A stretch of DNA of 64,000 bases from Streptomyces chumphonensis (GTDB lineage: Bacteria; Actinomycetota; Actinomycetes; Streptomycetales; Streptomycetaceae): contig NZ_JACXYU010000001.1 in assembly GCF_014779715.1 (NCBI RefSeq), positions 806,001 through 870,000 of the forward strand. Reading direction: 5' to 3'. Below are positions 43,612 through 53,218 of this stretch, in pieces (the stretch's first letter is position 1; each line of letters begins with the position of its first letter). The position numbers and the translations under genes were made by a program. Under the pieces are notes generated by a model that saw only the letters and a list, made by a program, of their open reading frames with translations, ran no database searches and had not been told where the DNA came from.

Positions 43612-45141
43612 TCACAGTGCGGGGGTGACGTAGAGCTCGGGGGCGGGGCCCCGGGCGGGGATCTCCAGGACCGGCACCGGCTTGCGGCCGGGGTCGCCGC
43701 CGCGCGAGGTGCTGTAGGACAGCGTGCCGCTGGCGCCGGCGACGGTGTTGTCCTCGTTGAGGAGGAAGAGCGCGCGGGCCGTCCTGGCGGCGCTCGGTGC
43801 CTGGCCGTCCTCGCCGCTGTGGGTCAGCCGCAGGGCGCGGACGGCGACCATGACGGCGTCGTGGTGGGCGGCGGCGTAACCGTCCTGGAGCGCGGCCTCG
43901 ACGTCCGTCACCTCGGACAGCCGGGCGCGGAACGCGGCCTCGAACGGCGCGTACCCCTCGGGCACCGGGCCGGCCGCCCGCTCCTCGTCCGACCAGGCGG
44001 GGTCGGCGGCCGAGGCGTGCACGACGGTGACGCGGCTCTCGCGGAGCTTCTCGACCTCCTCGGGCGGTATGACGGGGCCGGTCTCCACGAAGAGGACGGA
44101 GACGGGTTCGTCGAGGCACGGCCGCACGTGCAGGGCGTCGAGGAACTCGCGCAGGTCCACGGTACGGCCGGAGAACAGGGCCATGTCGGCCTCCGCCGCG
44201 CAGAGGTTGCGCACGACGGCGTCGAAGTAGGTGTAGGCCACGTCCTCGGAGACGCTCCGGCCCTGGAAGGGCTGCGGCGCGTGGCCCGCGAGCTCCTCGG
44301 CGAAGGTGCGGGTGAAGGCGTCGGTCAGGGACTTCACGTGCAGGTCCGGCGGGCTCTCGTCGTGCACGAGCATCGCCGTGTCCAGCATGTCGCGCTCGCC
44401 CACGTAGGCGTGCAGGGCGGCCACGAAGTCGGTGTTGCCGGGCGTGACGCGGACGAGCCCGGGGATCTCGGCGTGGCGCAGGCCCGTGGCACTGGCGACC
44501 GAGGACACCATCGGCACGTCCTCGGCGGACAGCCGCTCGGCGGCCTCGCGGGTGGCCTCGACACTGGGGCCCAGCCCGACGACGGCGACGAGCGGGGCCC
44601 GGTCGTCGGTCATGCCGACGAGTTCGTCCACCACCGGCTCCCACTGGTCGTGCCCGCTGCCCGCGTTGGCCAGGTAGAGCTGGATCTGCGGGGCGGGATC
44701 ACCGAGTTCGCGGGTGTGGTTCGCCCGCATCTGGGCGACGTGGGCGCCGTGCAGCGAGTGCAGGACCTGCTCGGGCGACAACGGACCGTCGGGGGTGGCG
44801 GACAGCGTGCTGAGGAGCGCCACCTTGACCGCCGAGCTCTCCTCGTCGGCCACCCGGTCGTTCTCGGCCTCGATCCGCTCCTGGACGGCGCGGTAGCGCT
44901 CACGCAGCCCCTCGCCGCCGCCGGGCAGGAACGCGGGGCCGCCGTCGGTGACGCCGATGCACTCGCCGTCCCGCTCGACGACGCCCGAGCCCGGCCCGTC
45001 GCACGCCAGCCGGGGCGGCAGCCACACGACGGCGGCCACGCCGGCGGCCAGCAGCACCAGGACGCCCGCGATGACGAGGAGACGGGTGAGGCGGCGGGCG
45101 GGGGGTGAGAAGTCGGTGTGGTCGACGGCGGAATCGCTCAC
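43612..45141 (-). CDS. Membrane-anchored periplasmic-binding-protein-like (type 1 fold)
   Basis: 509 residues from a GTG with GAAGGAG. One N-terminal membrane helix (RLLVIAGVLVLLAAGVAAVV) is followed by an extracellular domain resembling Leu/Ile/Val-binding or ABC substrate-binding proteins (VKVALLSTLSATPDGPLSPE, VAVVGLGPSVEATREAAERL, DTAMLVHDESPPDLHVKSL). No ABC permease or ATPase is nearby; instead it follows a large P-loop NTPase gene by 19 bp. It may be a receptor-type sensor rather than a transporter part. Confidence 0.8.
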   Translation of the reverse strand: MSDSAVDHTDFSPPARRLTRLLVIAGVLVLLAAGVAAVVWLPPRLACDGPGSGVVERDGECIGVTDGGPAFLPGGGEGLRERYRAVQERIEAENDRVADEESSAVKVALLSTLSATPDGPLSPEQVLHSLHGAHVAQMRANHTRELGDPAPQIQLYLANAGSGHDQWEPVVDELVGMTDDRAPLVAVVGLGPSVEATREAAERLSAEDVPMVSSVASATGLRHAEIPGLVRVTPGNTDFVAALHAYVGERDMLDTAMLVHDESPPDLHVKSLTDAFTRTFAEELAGHAPQPFQGRSVSEDVAYTYFDAVVRNLCAAEADMALFSGRTVDLREFLDALHVRPCLDEPVSVLFVETGPVIPPEEVEKLRESRVTVVHASAADPAWSDEERAAGPVPEGYAPFEAAFRARLSEVTDVEAALQDGYAAAHHDAVMVAVRALRLTHSGEDGQAPSAARTARALFLLNEDNTVAGASGTLSYSTSRGGDPGRKPVPVLEIPARGPAPELYVTPAL

Positions 45142-45160
45142 GGGTGCTCCTTCGGGCGGG

Positions 45161-47188
45161 TCACATCCACCAACGGGCCTGTCGCTCGTAGTCGTCGGCC
45201 GCTTCGTGCAGGGCCACCAGACCGTCCGGGGAGTGCAGCGCCAGCGCCGTGAGCGCGTGGGACGACTGCGCGTACAGGAAGCCGCGTTCCACTCCCCCGG
45301 CCGGGTCGCCGACGACGCGCAGGGCCGCGAGGAGCCGGGTGACGTGGCCGGTGACGTCCCCGGCCACGGGCTCGGGGAGGTCCTGCACGAGGCTGCTGAA
45401 GTGCTCGTAGGGGTCCATGCGTTGTCGCTCCAGGCTGCCGCAGGGCGCCGTGGCGACGGTCCGCAGGAGCTCCAGCCAGGCCGTGCCGGTCGTCTCGGGG
45501 AGCAGCCGGGCCAGTTCGGCGGCCACCGCCGGGAGCTCGTCCCGGGCCAGCCGGTGGTAGAGGGTGCCGGGACCGTCGTCGCGTTCGCGGCAGAACGCGC
45601 CGAGGCGGCGGTGCACGGCCTGCCAGGAGACGGGGTCGTCGGCGGGGCGGTCGGCGAGGCGGCGCAGCAGCAGCCTGCGCAGGACCGCCGTCGCCGAGGC
45701 GCCCGTCGCCTCGTCCGCCCCGCCGCCGGGCGGCGGGGCGGCGGGGGGCGGCGCGGCGCCGTCCCACAGCCGGGCCTGGCGCACGGCCGCCGCCCAGGCC
45801 GGGTCCACGAGGTCGTCCTGGTGGCTCAGCCACAGGCCGTCCGCCTCCCGGCGGGCGGCGGCACCGGCCGCGAAGGCGGTGGCCATGCCGTCCCACTGCG
45901 GGCCGTCCGGCGCCGCGCCCTCGGCGGCCAGGAGCCGGCGCAGCAGGTGGTCCTCGGTGGTCCCGGCGTCCGGCTCCCCGTCGAGCCCCGTCCCGGGGGC
46001 CGGCCGCAGCAGGAGGCCGACGACGCCGCCGGGCTCGGCGGGGTGCCGTGCGGCGTGCGCGGCGAGCAGTCCGGCGACCTCCGGGTGGCCGCCGGTGTAG
46101 GTGTGCACGAGCCGTGCCAGCCGGCGGTCGGCGCGGCCGGTGGGGGCCTCCATGAGGCTCTGGACGTCGGCGCGGGTCAAGTCGGGCAGCCGGTGGCGCA
46201 GCCACACCGGGGGGTCGGCGGGTGGCGCGGAGCCGGGGGCGAGCCGTTCGAGTGCCCTCTCCAGGGGCGCGCAACCGGCGTCGGCCATCCCGGGGAGTTC
46301 GCCGCGCGCGGTGGCGACGACGGTCAGCGGCTCGGCCGCGTCCGAACCGCGCAGGGGTGCCCGCGCGTCGAGCAGGTGGCGCAGGAAGGCCCGACCGGCC
46401 GGGGTGTCGGCGTTGTCGAGCAGGACGACGGGCGTCGGCAGGCTGCGGACGCGGCGCGGAACGTCCCGCAGGTCGGCGAGGAACGCCTCGCAGAGCAGGC
46501 CGTCGAGCCGGGCCCGGGCGGCCAAGTGGTGCCGCTCGCCCGGTTCCTCGCTGCGCAGTTCGTGCGCGGCCCGGTTGAGGGCGACGAGGGTGTCGACGGC
46601 GCGGTCCGGCAGCTGCCGGTCGCGGTGGCCGTACCAGTGCTGCGCGCGGTCGGGGAAGGTGAACCCGGCCAGGGCGCTGAGCCCGTGCAGCGGGAGCTGT
46701 AAGGAGGTGGAGAGCACCCCGGCGGTGAGGCCGAGGTCCAGCGGGCTGTTCGCCACGTCCTGGAGGAACCGGTGGGGCCAGCTCTTGTTGCGCCGCTGCT
46801 TCAGCAGCTGCTCGACGTCCTGGCGGGCCTGCTCGAAGTCGAGGTGGGTCAGGTCCTGCCGCATGACGAGCAGGCCGATGAGGAGGCGTGGGAAGCGGAG
46901 CCTGCCGTAGCGCGGCCGGTGTCCGGTCAGCCCGGCGGCCAGGGCCGAGAGGGTGGCGGGCAGGTCCTCGCCGAGCGGGTCGCCGAAGTCGGCGCGCCCG
47001 TGCGGGATGTGGGGACCGATCTTGTCGGCGAGGACGTCGAGGAGGACGGTCTTGCCGCTGCCGTGCGGGCCCTCGAACACGACGACGGGCCGCCGTTCGG
47101 CCGGGTGGGCCGGGTAGTCGGGCTGCATGAGCGTGTGGACGGCCCGTACCGCCGTGTTGCGTTCGAAGACCGGTCTGCTGTCCGCCAC
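45161..47188 (-). CDS. Large P-loop NTPase (AAA/STAND-like)
   Basis: 675 residues from a GTG with GGGGGAGGG. Walker A FEGPHGSGKTVLLD (about 39-52), a Walker B-like TPVVLLDNADTPAG and a sensor-like LTVVATARGELPG identify an ATPase of the AAA/STAND class. The C-terminal half is helical (about 440-675). No DNA-binding or transmembrane region is evident. Its tight linkage to the anchored binding-protein-like gene suggests an ATP-dependent signalling pair. Known family members have no established function that I can name. Confidence 0.75.
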   Translation of the reverse strand: MADSRPVFERNTAVRAVHTLMQPDYPAHPAERRPVVVFEGPHGSGKTVLLDVLADKIGPHIPHGRADFGDPLGEDLPATLSALAAGLTGHRPRYGRLRFPRLLIGLLVMRQDLTHLDFEQARQDVEQLLKQRRNKSWPHRFLQDVANSPLDLGLTAGVLSTSLQLPLHGLSALAGFTFPDRAQHWYGHRDRQLPDRAVDTLVALNRAAHELRSEEPGERHHLAARARLDGLLCEAFLADLRDVPRRVRSLPTPVVLLDNADTPAGRAFLRHLLDARAPLRGSDAAEPLTVVATARGELPGMADAGCAPLERALERLAPGSAPPADPPVWLRHRLPDLTRADVQSLMEAPTGRADRRLARLVHTYTGGHPEVAGLLAAHAARHPAEPGGVVGLLLRPAPGTGLDGEPDAGTTEDHLLRRLLAAEGAAPDGPQWDGMATAFAAGAAARREADGLWLSHQDDLVDPAWAAAVRQARLWDGAAPPPAAPPPGGGADEATGASATAVLRRLLLRRLADRPADDPVSWQAVHRRLGAFCRERDDGPGTLYHRLARDELPAVAAELARLLPETTGTAWLELLRTVATAPCGSLERQRMDPYEHFSSLVQDLPEPVAGDVTGHVTRLLAALRVVGDPAGGVERGFLYAQSSHALTALALHSPDGLVALHEAADDYERQARWWM

Positions 47189-47418
47189 GGTGTCCCTCCC
47201 CCGACCGAGCGTGACAGGAACATTTCCACACCCGGTGACACTGCGCCAACCCCGTGCCGTCGAACGGTGACGATTCGTGACCGAACCGTCAACTCCCGCC
47301 CCGGTCGGCGGACAGGGATGTCGCCGGAGCTATGGCCGGGTGCGGTCTTGGCAGGGCCGCCCGCGGCTGGCAGGGTCACGCCGTTCGTGTGCGTCCCCCA
47401 GCTCGGAGGAGACCCCCC

Positions 47419-48597
47419 ATGGCACGGAAACGTACGGCGGCGTTGTTGGCGGCGGCCCTGGCGGCCCTGACACTCGGGGCCGCCCCGGCGCAGGAGGCGG
47501 AGGCCGAACGGGCCGCCTACGTCGTGATGCTCGACGGCGCGGGCCCCGGCGCCCGCGCGGTGACGGAGACCGGTGCGCAGGTGACGCGGTCCTTCGGCGC
47601 GGCCCTGGACGGCTACGCGGTGCGGGCGACCGAGGCGGAGGCCCGCGCGCTCGCGGGTCGGCCGGGCGTGCTGCGCGTCGTGCCGGACACCCCGGTGCAC
47701 GCCCTGGGCACGGGCGGCGTGGGCGGCACGTCCACCGCGCACGGCCCCCGCACGGTGCAGGAGGACGCGCCCTGGCACCTGGACCGGCTCGACCAGGAAC
47801 GGCTGCCGCTGGACGGGCGCTACGCCTACCCGTCCTCGGCCGGTGAGGGCGTGACGGTGTACGTCCTGGACACCGGGGTGCGCGTCACCCACGAGGAGTT
47901 CGGCGGCAGGGCGTCCCACGGCACGGACGTGGTGGACGGCGACGGCGTGGCCGACGACGGCAACGGGCACGGCACGCACATGGCCGGACTCGTGGCCGGT
48001 GAGACCTACGGCGTGGCGAAGAAGGCCGACGTGGTGGCCGTCCGGGTGCTCAACGACCACGGCAGCGGCACGACGTCCGGCATCATCGCGGGCATCGACT
48101 GGGTGGTGCGCAACGCCGACGGTCCGGCCGTGATCAACATGAGCCTGGGCGGCGGGCCCAACGCCGCGCTGGACGCGGCGGTCCGCAGCGCCATCGCGGC
48201 CGGGGTGACGTTCTCCGTCGCGGCGGGCGGGTCGAACGCCGACGCGGGCTCGTCCTCCCCCGCGCGGGTCGCCGAGGCGCTGACCGTCAGCGCCACCGAC
48301 GAGCAGGACCGGCGGGCGCGCTTCGCGAGCTACGGCAGCGTCGTGGACCTGTTCGCACCGGGCACGCGGATCACCGGGCCGTGGCACACCTCGGACCAGG
48401 CGACCGTCACGCTCTCCGGCACCTCGACGTCCGCCGCCCTCGTCAGTGGCGCGGCCGCGCTGGACCTGGGCGCACGGCCCTGGGCGAGCCCCGCGTCGGT
48501 GGCCCGCCAGCTGAAGTGGGCGGCCACGGAGGGCATCGTCGTCGATCCCGGGCCGAACACCACCGACCGGCTGCTGAACGTCACCGGGCTCGGCTGA
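47419..48597 (+). CDS. Secreted S8 subtilase (proteinase K-like) with altered active-site residues
   Basis: 392 residues. Signal peptide ([20 protein letters not shown]), I9 propeptide (about 30-95), then the peptidase with Asp151 (YVLDTGVRV), His184 ([13 protein letters not shown]) and Ser336 ([13 protein letters not shown]). Two family-invariant features differ: the oxyanion-hole Asn of AAGN is Gly271 ([11 protein letters not shown]), and GTSMATPHVAG has become [11 protein letters not shown]. The triad is intact, but activity is likely weakened or altered. GGAGGAGA precedes the ATG. Its 3' end overlaps the convergent GGCT gene by 17 bp. Confidence 0.9.
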   Translation: MARKRTAALLAAALAALTLGAAPAQEAEAERAAYVVMLDGAGPGARAVTETGAQVTRSFGAALDGYAVRATEAEARALAGRPGVLRVVPDTPVHALGTGGVGGTSTAHGPRTVQEDAPWHLDRLDQERLPLDGRYAYPSSAGEGVTVYVLDTGVRVTHEEFGGRASHGTDVVDGDGVADDGNGHGTHMAGLVAGETYGVAKKADVVAVRVLNDHGSGTTSGIIAGIDWVVRNADGPAVINMSLGGGPNAALDAAVRSAIAAGVTFSVAAGGSNADAGSSSPARVAEALTVSATDEQDRRARFASYGSVVDLFAPGTRITGPWHTSDQATVTLSGTSTSAALVSGAAALDLGARPWASPASVARQLKWAATEGIVVDPGPNTTDRLLNVTGLG

Positions 48598-49003
48598 GCC
48601 AGTCGCCGGACGGTATGCGGGTGCCCCGCCCGCGCAGGCGGCGGGCCAGCGGCGGCGCGGCGACGTAGACCCACACCGTCTCCGTGCCGCCGCCGACCGG
48701 TCGGGCCTCGGCGGTGACGCGTTCGTAGAGGTTCGCGGTGCCGCCGGGGGTGTACCCCTCCAAGGTGTCGAGGGCGCGCAGGACCTCGGCGTACCGCGCG
48801 GCGGCCGGTTCGATGACCGCGCCGGTGACCTCGCCGTCCCCGGCGACGGCGTAGGGGTAGCCGGGGCCCTCGTAGAGGACGAACCCCGGCAGTGTCGCCG
48901 GGGTGGTGCGCGCCACGCGGCCCGCGAGCGTCCGGGCGTGGTGGTGCTCGCCGGGCCGCAGGGTGCCGTAGACGAAGAAGGGGAGGCGGGGCGACGGCGT
49001 CAC
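48581..49003 (-). CDS. Gamma-glutamylcyclotransferase (GGCT/AIG2-like)
   Basis: 140 residues from a GTG, with [14 protein letters not shown] (YGTLRxG motif), a Glu-containing [11 protein letters not shown] and NLYERVTA. The fold releases 5-oxoproline from gamma-glutamyl compounds. The start overlaps the cutA stop (GTGA), so the two are co-translated. Confidence 0.85.
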   Translation of the reverse strand: MTPSPRLPFFVYGTLRPGEHHHARTLAGRVARTTPATLPGFVLYEGPGYPYAVAGDGEVTGAVIEPAAARYAEVLRALDTLEGYTPGGTANLYERVTAEARPVGGGTETVWVYVAAPPLARRLRGRGTRIPSGDWLSRAR

Positions 49004-49320
49004 GGTGCCGTCTCCTCCGCGACCCAGCGCGCGTAGTCCTCGCTCGCCCGCGCGACGGGCGTGGCGATGATCTCCGGGACGTCGTAGTCGTGCGCCTCCC
49101 GGAGGAACGCCTCCAGCGCGGCGTAGCGGGCGGCGGTGCTCTTGAGCAGCACCTGCCACTCCGGATCGGTGTGCAGCTCACCCTCCCACCGGTAGACGGA
49201 GGAGACCGGGCCGGCGATCTGGGCGCAGGCGGCGAGCCGCCGCTCCACTGCCCCGGCGGCCAGGGCCCGCGCCTTCTCGGCGCTGTCGGTGGTGGTGAGG
49301 ACGGTCAGCAGTTCGGCCAT
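49000..49320 (-). CDS. cutA: Divalent-cation tolerance protein CutA
   Basis: 106 residues, normal for CutA1. VLTTTDSAEKARALAAGAVE, RLAACAQIAGPVSSVYRWEG and LKSTAARYAALEAFLREAHDYDVPEI match the trimeric CutA1 family with its Cys and Trp/Tyr positions. Its role in metal tolerance is loosely defined. First gene of a two-gene operon with GGCT. Confidence 0.92.
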   Translation of the reverse strand: MAELLTVLTTTDSAEKARALAAGAVERRLAACAQIAGPVSSVYRWEGELHTDPEWQVLLKSTAARYAALEAFLREAHDYDVPEIIATPVARASEDYARWVAEETAP

Positions 49321-49442
49321 ACCGGCACCGTATCCACCACGCGGCCGGACGGGCCGGTGAGGTCGGTCCCGACCCGGGCACGGGGCGCGCCACGTCCGAT
49401 CCGTTCAAGACGACGGGGACGCGCGGGCGTCACCATCGGGAC

Positions 49443-49838
49443 ATGGCACCTCGATTCGATCTCATCGGCATGGTGACGGCCGACATGGCCGCCACGCTCG
49501 CGTTCTACCGCCGTCTCGGCCTGGACATCCCCGCCGAGGCGGACACCGCGCCGCACGCCGAGGCCGTCGGGCCCGGCGGCGTGCGGCTGGCCTGGGACAC
49601 GGTGGAGGTCATCGCCTCGATGCACCCCGGCTGGGAACTCCCCCGGGGCCCCGGACGGATGTCGCTCGCCTTCCGCTGCGAGGACCCGGCCGAGGTGGAC
49701 CGGGTCCACGCGGAGCTGACGGCCGCCGGGTACCGGGGGCTCAAGGAACCGTGGGACGCCTTCTGGGGGCAGCGGTACGCCGTCGTCGAGGACCCGGACG
49801 GCAACGGCGTGGACCTTTTCGCCGAGCTCAACCCGTGA
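49443..49838 (+). CDS. VOC (glyoxalase/bleomycin-resistance) family protein
   Basis: 131 residues with the paired beta-alpha-beta-beta-beta pattern: MVTADMAATLAFYRRLGLDI at the front and YAVVEDPDGNGVDLFAEL at the end. The substrate is unknown. Its tail overlaps the convergent AraC gene by 11 bp, suggesting a functional pairing, commonly regulator plus VOC enzyme. Confidence 0.85.
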   Translation: MAPRFDLIGMVTADMAATLAFYRRLGLDIPAEADTAPHAEAVGPGGVRLAWDTVEVIASMHPGWELPRGPGRMSLAFRCEDPAEVDRVHAELTAAGYRGLKEPWDAFWGQRYAVVEDPDGNGVDLFAELNP

Positions 49839-50550
49839 CGCGCAGCAGCGCACCGACCGGCCGACCGGTGAGGGCGCGGGCCTCACGGGTGAGGTGGGCC
49901 TGGTCCGCGTAGCCGGTGAGGGCGGCGACCCGGGCGAGCGGGGCTCCGGCCCGCGCCCGCGTCAGGGCCCGCTGCAGCCGCAGGATGCGGGCCAGCGTCT
50001 TCGGGCCGTACCCGAAGGCGTCCAACGAGCGGCGGTGCAGCTGCCGTTCGCTCAGCCCCACCCGGCGGGCGACGTCCGCCACCGGCCGGCCGCGCGCCAG
50101 CGCGCGGGCCACCGCGCCGTGGAGCGGGTCCGGTGCGACCGCCGCGCGGGCCGCGACGGCCTCCAGCGCCGCGCCCCGGTCCGCGGCCCCGGCGACCTCC
50201 CCGGCCAGCCGTCGCACCCGAGCGGCGGGCCACAGCGCGTCGAGGGGCACCCGCAGGTCCCGCAGCTCGCGCGCGGGCACGCCGAGGACGGCCGGCCCCG
50301 TGCCCGGGGCGAAGCGCAGGCCCGTCCAGGCGGTGCCGGGCGGCGCGGGCGCCTCCTGGGCGCGGGTGTCGGGCCCGGCGACCACGAAGCCGGAGCCGCC
50401 CTCGCCGCCTCCCGCTCCGTCGCGCCAGATGAGGTCCATGCAGCCGTCGGGGAGCACCGGGGCCGGGGCCGGCGCGGGGTCCGCCGTACGGGTCCACAGG
50501 ACGGTGCCGCCTCCGAGTCCCGAGGGGCGTTCCCGGTACATCGCGTTCAC
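49828..50550 (-). CDS. AraC-family transcriptional regulator
   Basis: 240 residues. The C-terminal HTH_18 region includes GRPVADVARRVGLSERQLHR and VAALTGYADQAHLTREAR; the N-terminal domain (PDGCMDLIWRDG, RFAPG) is of the DUF6597 type. GTG 50550 or ATG 50541 can start it. It probably controls itself or the VOC gene. Confidence 0.85.
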   Translation of the reverse strand: MNAMYRERPSGLGGGTVLWTRTADPAPAPAPVLPDGCMDLIWRDGAGGGEGGSGFVVAGPDTRAQEAPAPPGTAWTGLRFAPGTGPAVLGVPARELRDLRVPLDALWPAARVRRLAGEVAGAADRGAALEAVAARAAVAPDPLHGAVARALARGRPVADVARRVGLSERQLHRRSLDAFGYGPKTLARILRLQRALTRARAGAPLARVAALTGYADQAHLTREARALTGRPVGALLRVTG

Positions 50551-50732
50551 CCGGCCGTGACGGGCGCGAAGGCGTTGGCGTAGCCGACCCGCCGGGGTGT
50601 GGTGCCCGTGTCGTCGGGGTGGATCACCGGCTGGGGAGTCCGCCCCGGGCGCGGGTGCCGTCGAAAGGTTCCGCGAGTACGTCCACCCGCGCAGGGTAGC
50701 GCGGTACGGGCACGCGGTGTGGACGCACCCGT

Positions 50733-50909
50733 ATGAGGCACGTGGTGATGCTGTCGCTGCGCGGCCGGGACGACTCGCGTCCGACGGGCGTTGAGGTGCG
50801 GGAGGTACTGGGACGGGCGCCGCGCGATGTCGGCGACTTCGTCAAGTCCGGTGCAGTCTCCGGGGTTTGGCTGGACCGAGCCCGACACCCGGGGTTCACC
50901 GAGAGTTAA
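50733..50909 (+). pseudogene. Remnant of an NmrA/SDR-like C-terminus
   Basis: 58 codons beginning MRHVVMLSLRGRDDSRPTGV with EVREVLGRAPRDVGDFV, reminiscent of the C-terminal LGRxPRxFxDF segment of NAD(P)H-binding NmrA-type proteins. No N-terminal Rossmann domain precedes it, so it is probably a leftover fragment. Weak evidence. Confidence 0.3.
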
Positions 50910-51107
50910 GTCGAACGCCCGCATGACGGTGAACCCGGCCGTCAAATGCGGGCGTTCGTCGTACCGCAGCATGAGACGGGTGGCCGGAAGTGGAGAAGGG
51001 TGGCTGGTATGTGGAAAGTTACTCCTAGGATCTGAGAGATTCTGACCAGTGAAGCAGTGCAGGACGCGCGTCGTGTCCTACGGAGGGGCAGTGGCTTTGA
51101 GGACTCC

Positions 51108-52775
51108 ATGCTGAAACGGCCGGTGGAGCGCACGGGGAAGCGGGGAAGACGGGCGAAGCGCCGGGACACCTGGTGGGCCGCCACGGCGGCCGTGGCCCTC
51201 GTGCTGGGCGCCGCCGGGGCCGCCGCGCCGGGCTCCGAGCCGTGGGTGCGGGTGACCCTCGGCGTCCTCACGGCCACCGCCGTGGTGGGCGTGGCGGCGA
51301 CGTTCCGGCTGCGCGGCAGGCTCGCAGCGGCCCGTGCGGCGCAGGCCCGCGCGGAGTCCGTGGCCGGAGCGCGCGGCGCGGAGGTCGCCCATCTCGCCGG
51401 GGTACGGATGCCCGCGATCGCCGAACGCGTCCGCGCGGGACAGCGGTTGGACGGCCTGCCCGGCCCGGTCACGGCCCCGGAGGCGACCGGCGAGGACTTC
51501 GCCCGCGCCGTCGCCGCCCTGGTCGGCGGCCTCGGCTCGGACGACGCGGTACGCCGTGAACGCGCCCTGCGCGACTCGGTGCAGGCCGCCTTCGAGTCCG
51601 TCGCCCGCAACATGCACGCCATGGCGACCGTCCAGCAGCAGGTGCTGGACAACGTCGAACGGATCATCAGCGACGCCCGGCTCATGTCCGAGGTCATGAA
51701 GGCCGACCACGCGGCGGCGCAGATGACCCGCAAGGCGCAGACGCTGCTGGTGATGTGCGGCATCTGGCCCGCCCGCCGGGAGACGCGGCCGGTGACGCTC
51801 TTCGACTGCGTGCGCGGCGCGCAGTCGCGCATCGTGGAGTTCGGCCGGGTCGACGTGCACGGCGGGCAGACGCTCCACGTCGTCCCGCCCGCCGTCGAGG
51901 GCCTCATGCACACCGTGGCCGAACTCCTGGAGAACGCCACCGTGTTCTCCCCCTCCAGCACCCAGGTCGTGGTGACGGTACGGGAGGTGGGCGCCGGCGC
52001 GGTCGTGGAGATCGACGACGCGGGGCTCGGCATGCCCCCCGACGTGCTGCACCAGGCGCTCGGGCAGCTCCGCGACGACCTCGACCTCGCCCAGCTCGGC
52101 GCCGTCCCCCGGCTGGGGCTGGCGTGCGTCGGACGCTGGGCCCGGGAGCTGGGCTTCAACGTGGAGCTGACGGGGGCCTCCGCCTACGGCGGCACCCGCG
52201 CCGTCATCTTCGTCCCGCACCGGCTGCTCACCGAGCCCGTGCCGGAGGCGCCGCGTCCCGAGGTCCGCGCCCGGCCCGAAGCGCGGGACGGACACGCCTA
52301 CGCCGCCCCGCCGCCGCTCGGCGCGCCCCACGATTCCGCCCGCGCACCGGCACCGGCCTATGCCACGGGACGCGCCGAGGAGCGGCCCCCCGCCCACGAC
52401 GCCCCGGACGCCCACGACGGCCAGCCCACCCACCCCGCGCTGCCCCGCCGCCGCAACCGGCGACGGGCGCCCGGCGCCGGGCCCCCCGGGACGGAGGGCT
52501 CGGGCGGCTACGGGGCCAACCCGTCGCCAGCGCAGCCCGCGCAGCCCGCGCAGCCGCAGCCGTACCCGCGGCCCGCACCGCACGACCCTCCGCACGACCC
52601 GCAGCACGCCCGGCCGTCCGCACCGGTCTGGTCGCCCGAGGCGGCCCGCGCCTCCGTGGCCAGCGTCGTGTCCGGTTCGCGGCGCGGCCGGGCGGAGGCG
52701 CAGGACCCGCACGCCCGGCACACCGGCGCGCAGGACTCCGACCAGACCGACCACCACGATGGGGGCACGACGTGA
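51108..52775 (+). CDS. cvnA: Conservon CvnA: membrane sensor histidine kinase-like protein
   Basis: About 555 residues from ATG 51108 with GAGGA five bases upstream. Two N-terminal helices (about 23-70), a helical dimerisation segment with VARNMHAMATVQQQVLDNVE and an HATPase domain (VAELLENATVFSPSSTQV; VEIDDAGLGMPPDVL). The usual phospho-accepting His box is not evident. The C-terminal ~150 residues are a Pro/Ala-rich low-complexity tail. In conservons CvnA, B, C and D form a G-protein-like complex at the membrane. Its stop overlaps cvnB (GTGA). Confidence 0.9.
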   Translation: MLKRPVERTGKRGRRAKRRDTWWAATAAVALVLGAAGAAAPGSEPWVRVTLGVLTATAVVGVAATFRLRGRLAAARAAQARAESVAGARGAEVAHLAGVRMPAIAERVRAGQRLDGLPGPVTAPEATGEDFARAVAALVGGLGSDDAVRRERALRDSVQAAFESVARNMHAMATVQQQVLDNVERIISDARLMSEVMKADHAAAQMTRKAQTLLVMCGIWPARRETRPVTLFDCVRGAQSRIVEFGRVDVHGGQTLHVVPPAVEGLMHTVAELLENATVFSPSSTQVVVTVREVGAGAVVEIDDAGLGMPPDVLHQALGQLRDDLDLAQLGAVPRLGLACVGRWARELGFNVELTGASAYGGTRAVIFVPHRLLTEPVPEAPRPEVRARPEARDGHAYAAPPPLGAPHDSARAPAPAYATGRAEERPPAHDAPDAHDGQPTHPALPRRRNRRRAPGAGPPGTEGSGGYGANPSPAQPAQPAQPQPYPRPAPHDPPHDPQHARPSAPVWSPEAARASVASVVSGSRRGRAEAQDPHARHTGAQDSDQTDHHDGGTT

Positions 52776-53218
52776 ACGGAACCATTGCCCGACTTCCCGA
52801 CCTGGGCTGGATGTTGCGCCCGCTGACGGACATCCCGGGGGTGCGGCACGCCGTCGTGCTCTCCGAGGACGGCCTGCACCTGGGCCACGCGTCCGCCGAG
52901 GGGCTCTCCGGGACGGTCTCCCGACTCGGCCGGGACGAGGCGGAGTCGCTGGCCGCCGCGTGCGCCGCGATGACCATGACCAGCCGGTCCACGGCGACGC
53001 TGCTGTTCGGGCCGGGAACGGGCGTGCGGCAGCTGATGCTGGAGTCGGAGCACGGCTTCGTCCTGTTCACGGCCGCCGGGGTGGGCGCCCACCTCGGCGT
53101 CGCCACGGATCTGGGGGCCGACGTCGGCCTCGTCGCCCAGCAGATGCAACTGCTCGTCGCGAAGATCGGCGCGCACCTCAGCACCCAACCCCGGGATGCG
53201 GTGAGCCCGTCACGATGA
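52772..53218 (+). CDS. cvnB: Conservon CvnB: roadblock/LC7 protein
   Basis: 148 residues from a GTG. LGWMLRPLTDIPGVRHAVVL with SEDGLHLG is the Roadblock/LC7 start, followed by AAMTMTSRSTATLL and GVGAHLGVATDLGADVGLV. Such proteins regulate small GTPases; here it would connect CvnA with the CvnD GTPase. GTGA/ATGA overlaps on both sides. Confidence 0.93.
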   Translation: MNGTIARLPDLGWMLRPLTDIPGVRHAVVLSEDGLHLGHASAEGLSGTVSRLGRDEAESLAAACAAMTMTSRSTATLLFGPGTGVRQLMLESEHGFVLFTAAGVGAHLGVATDLGADVGLVAQQMQLLVAKIGAHLSTQPRDAVSPSR

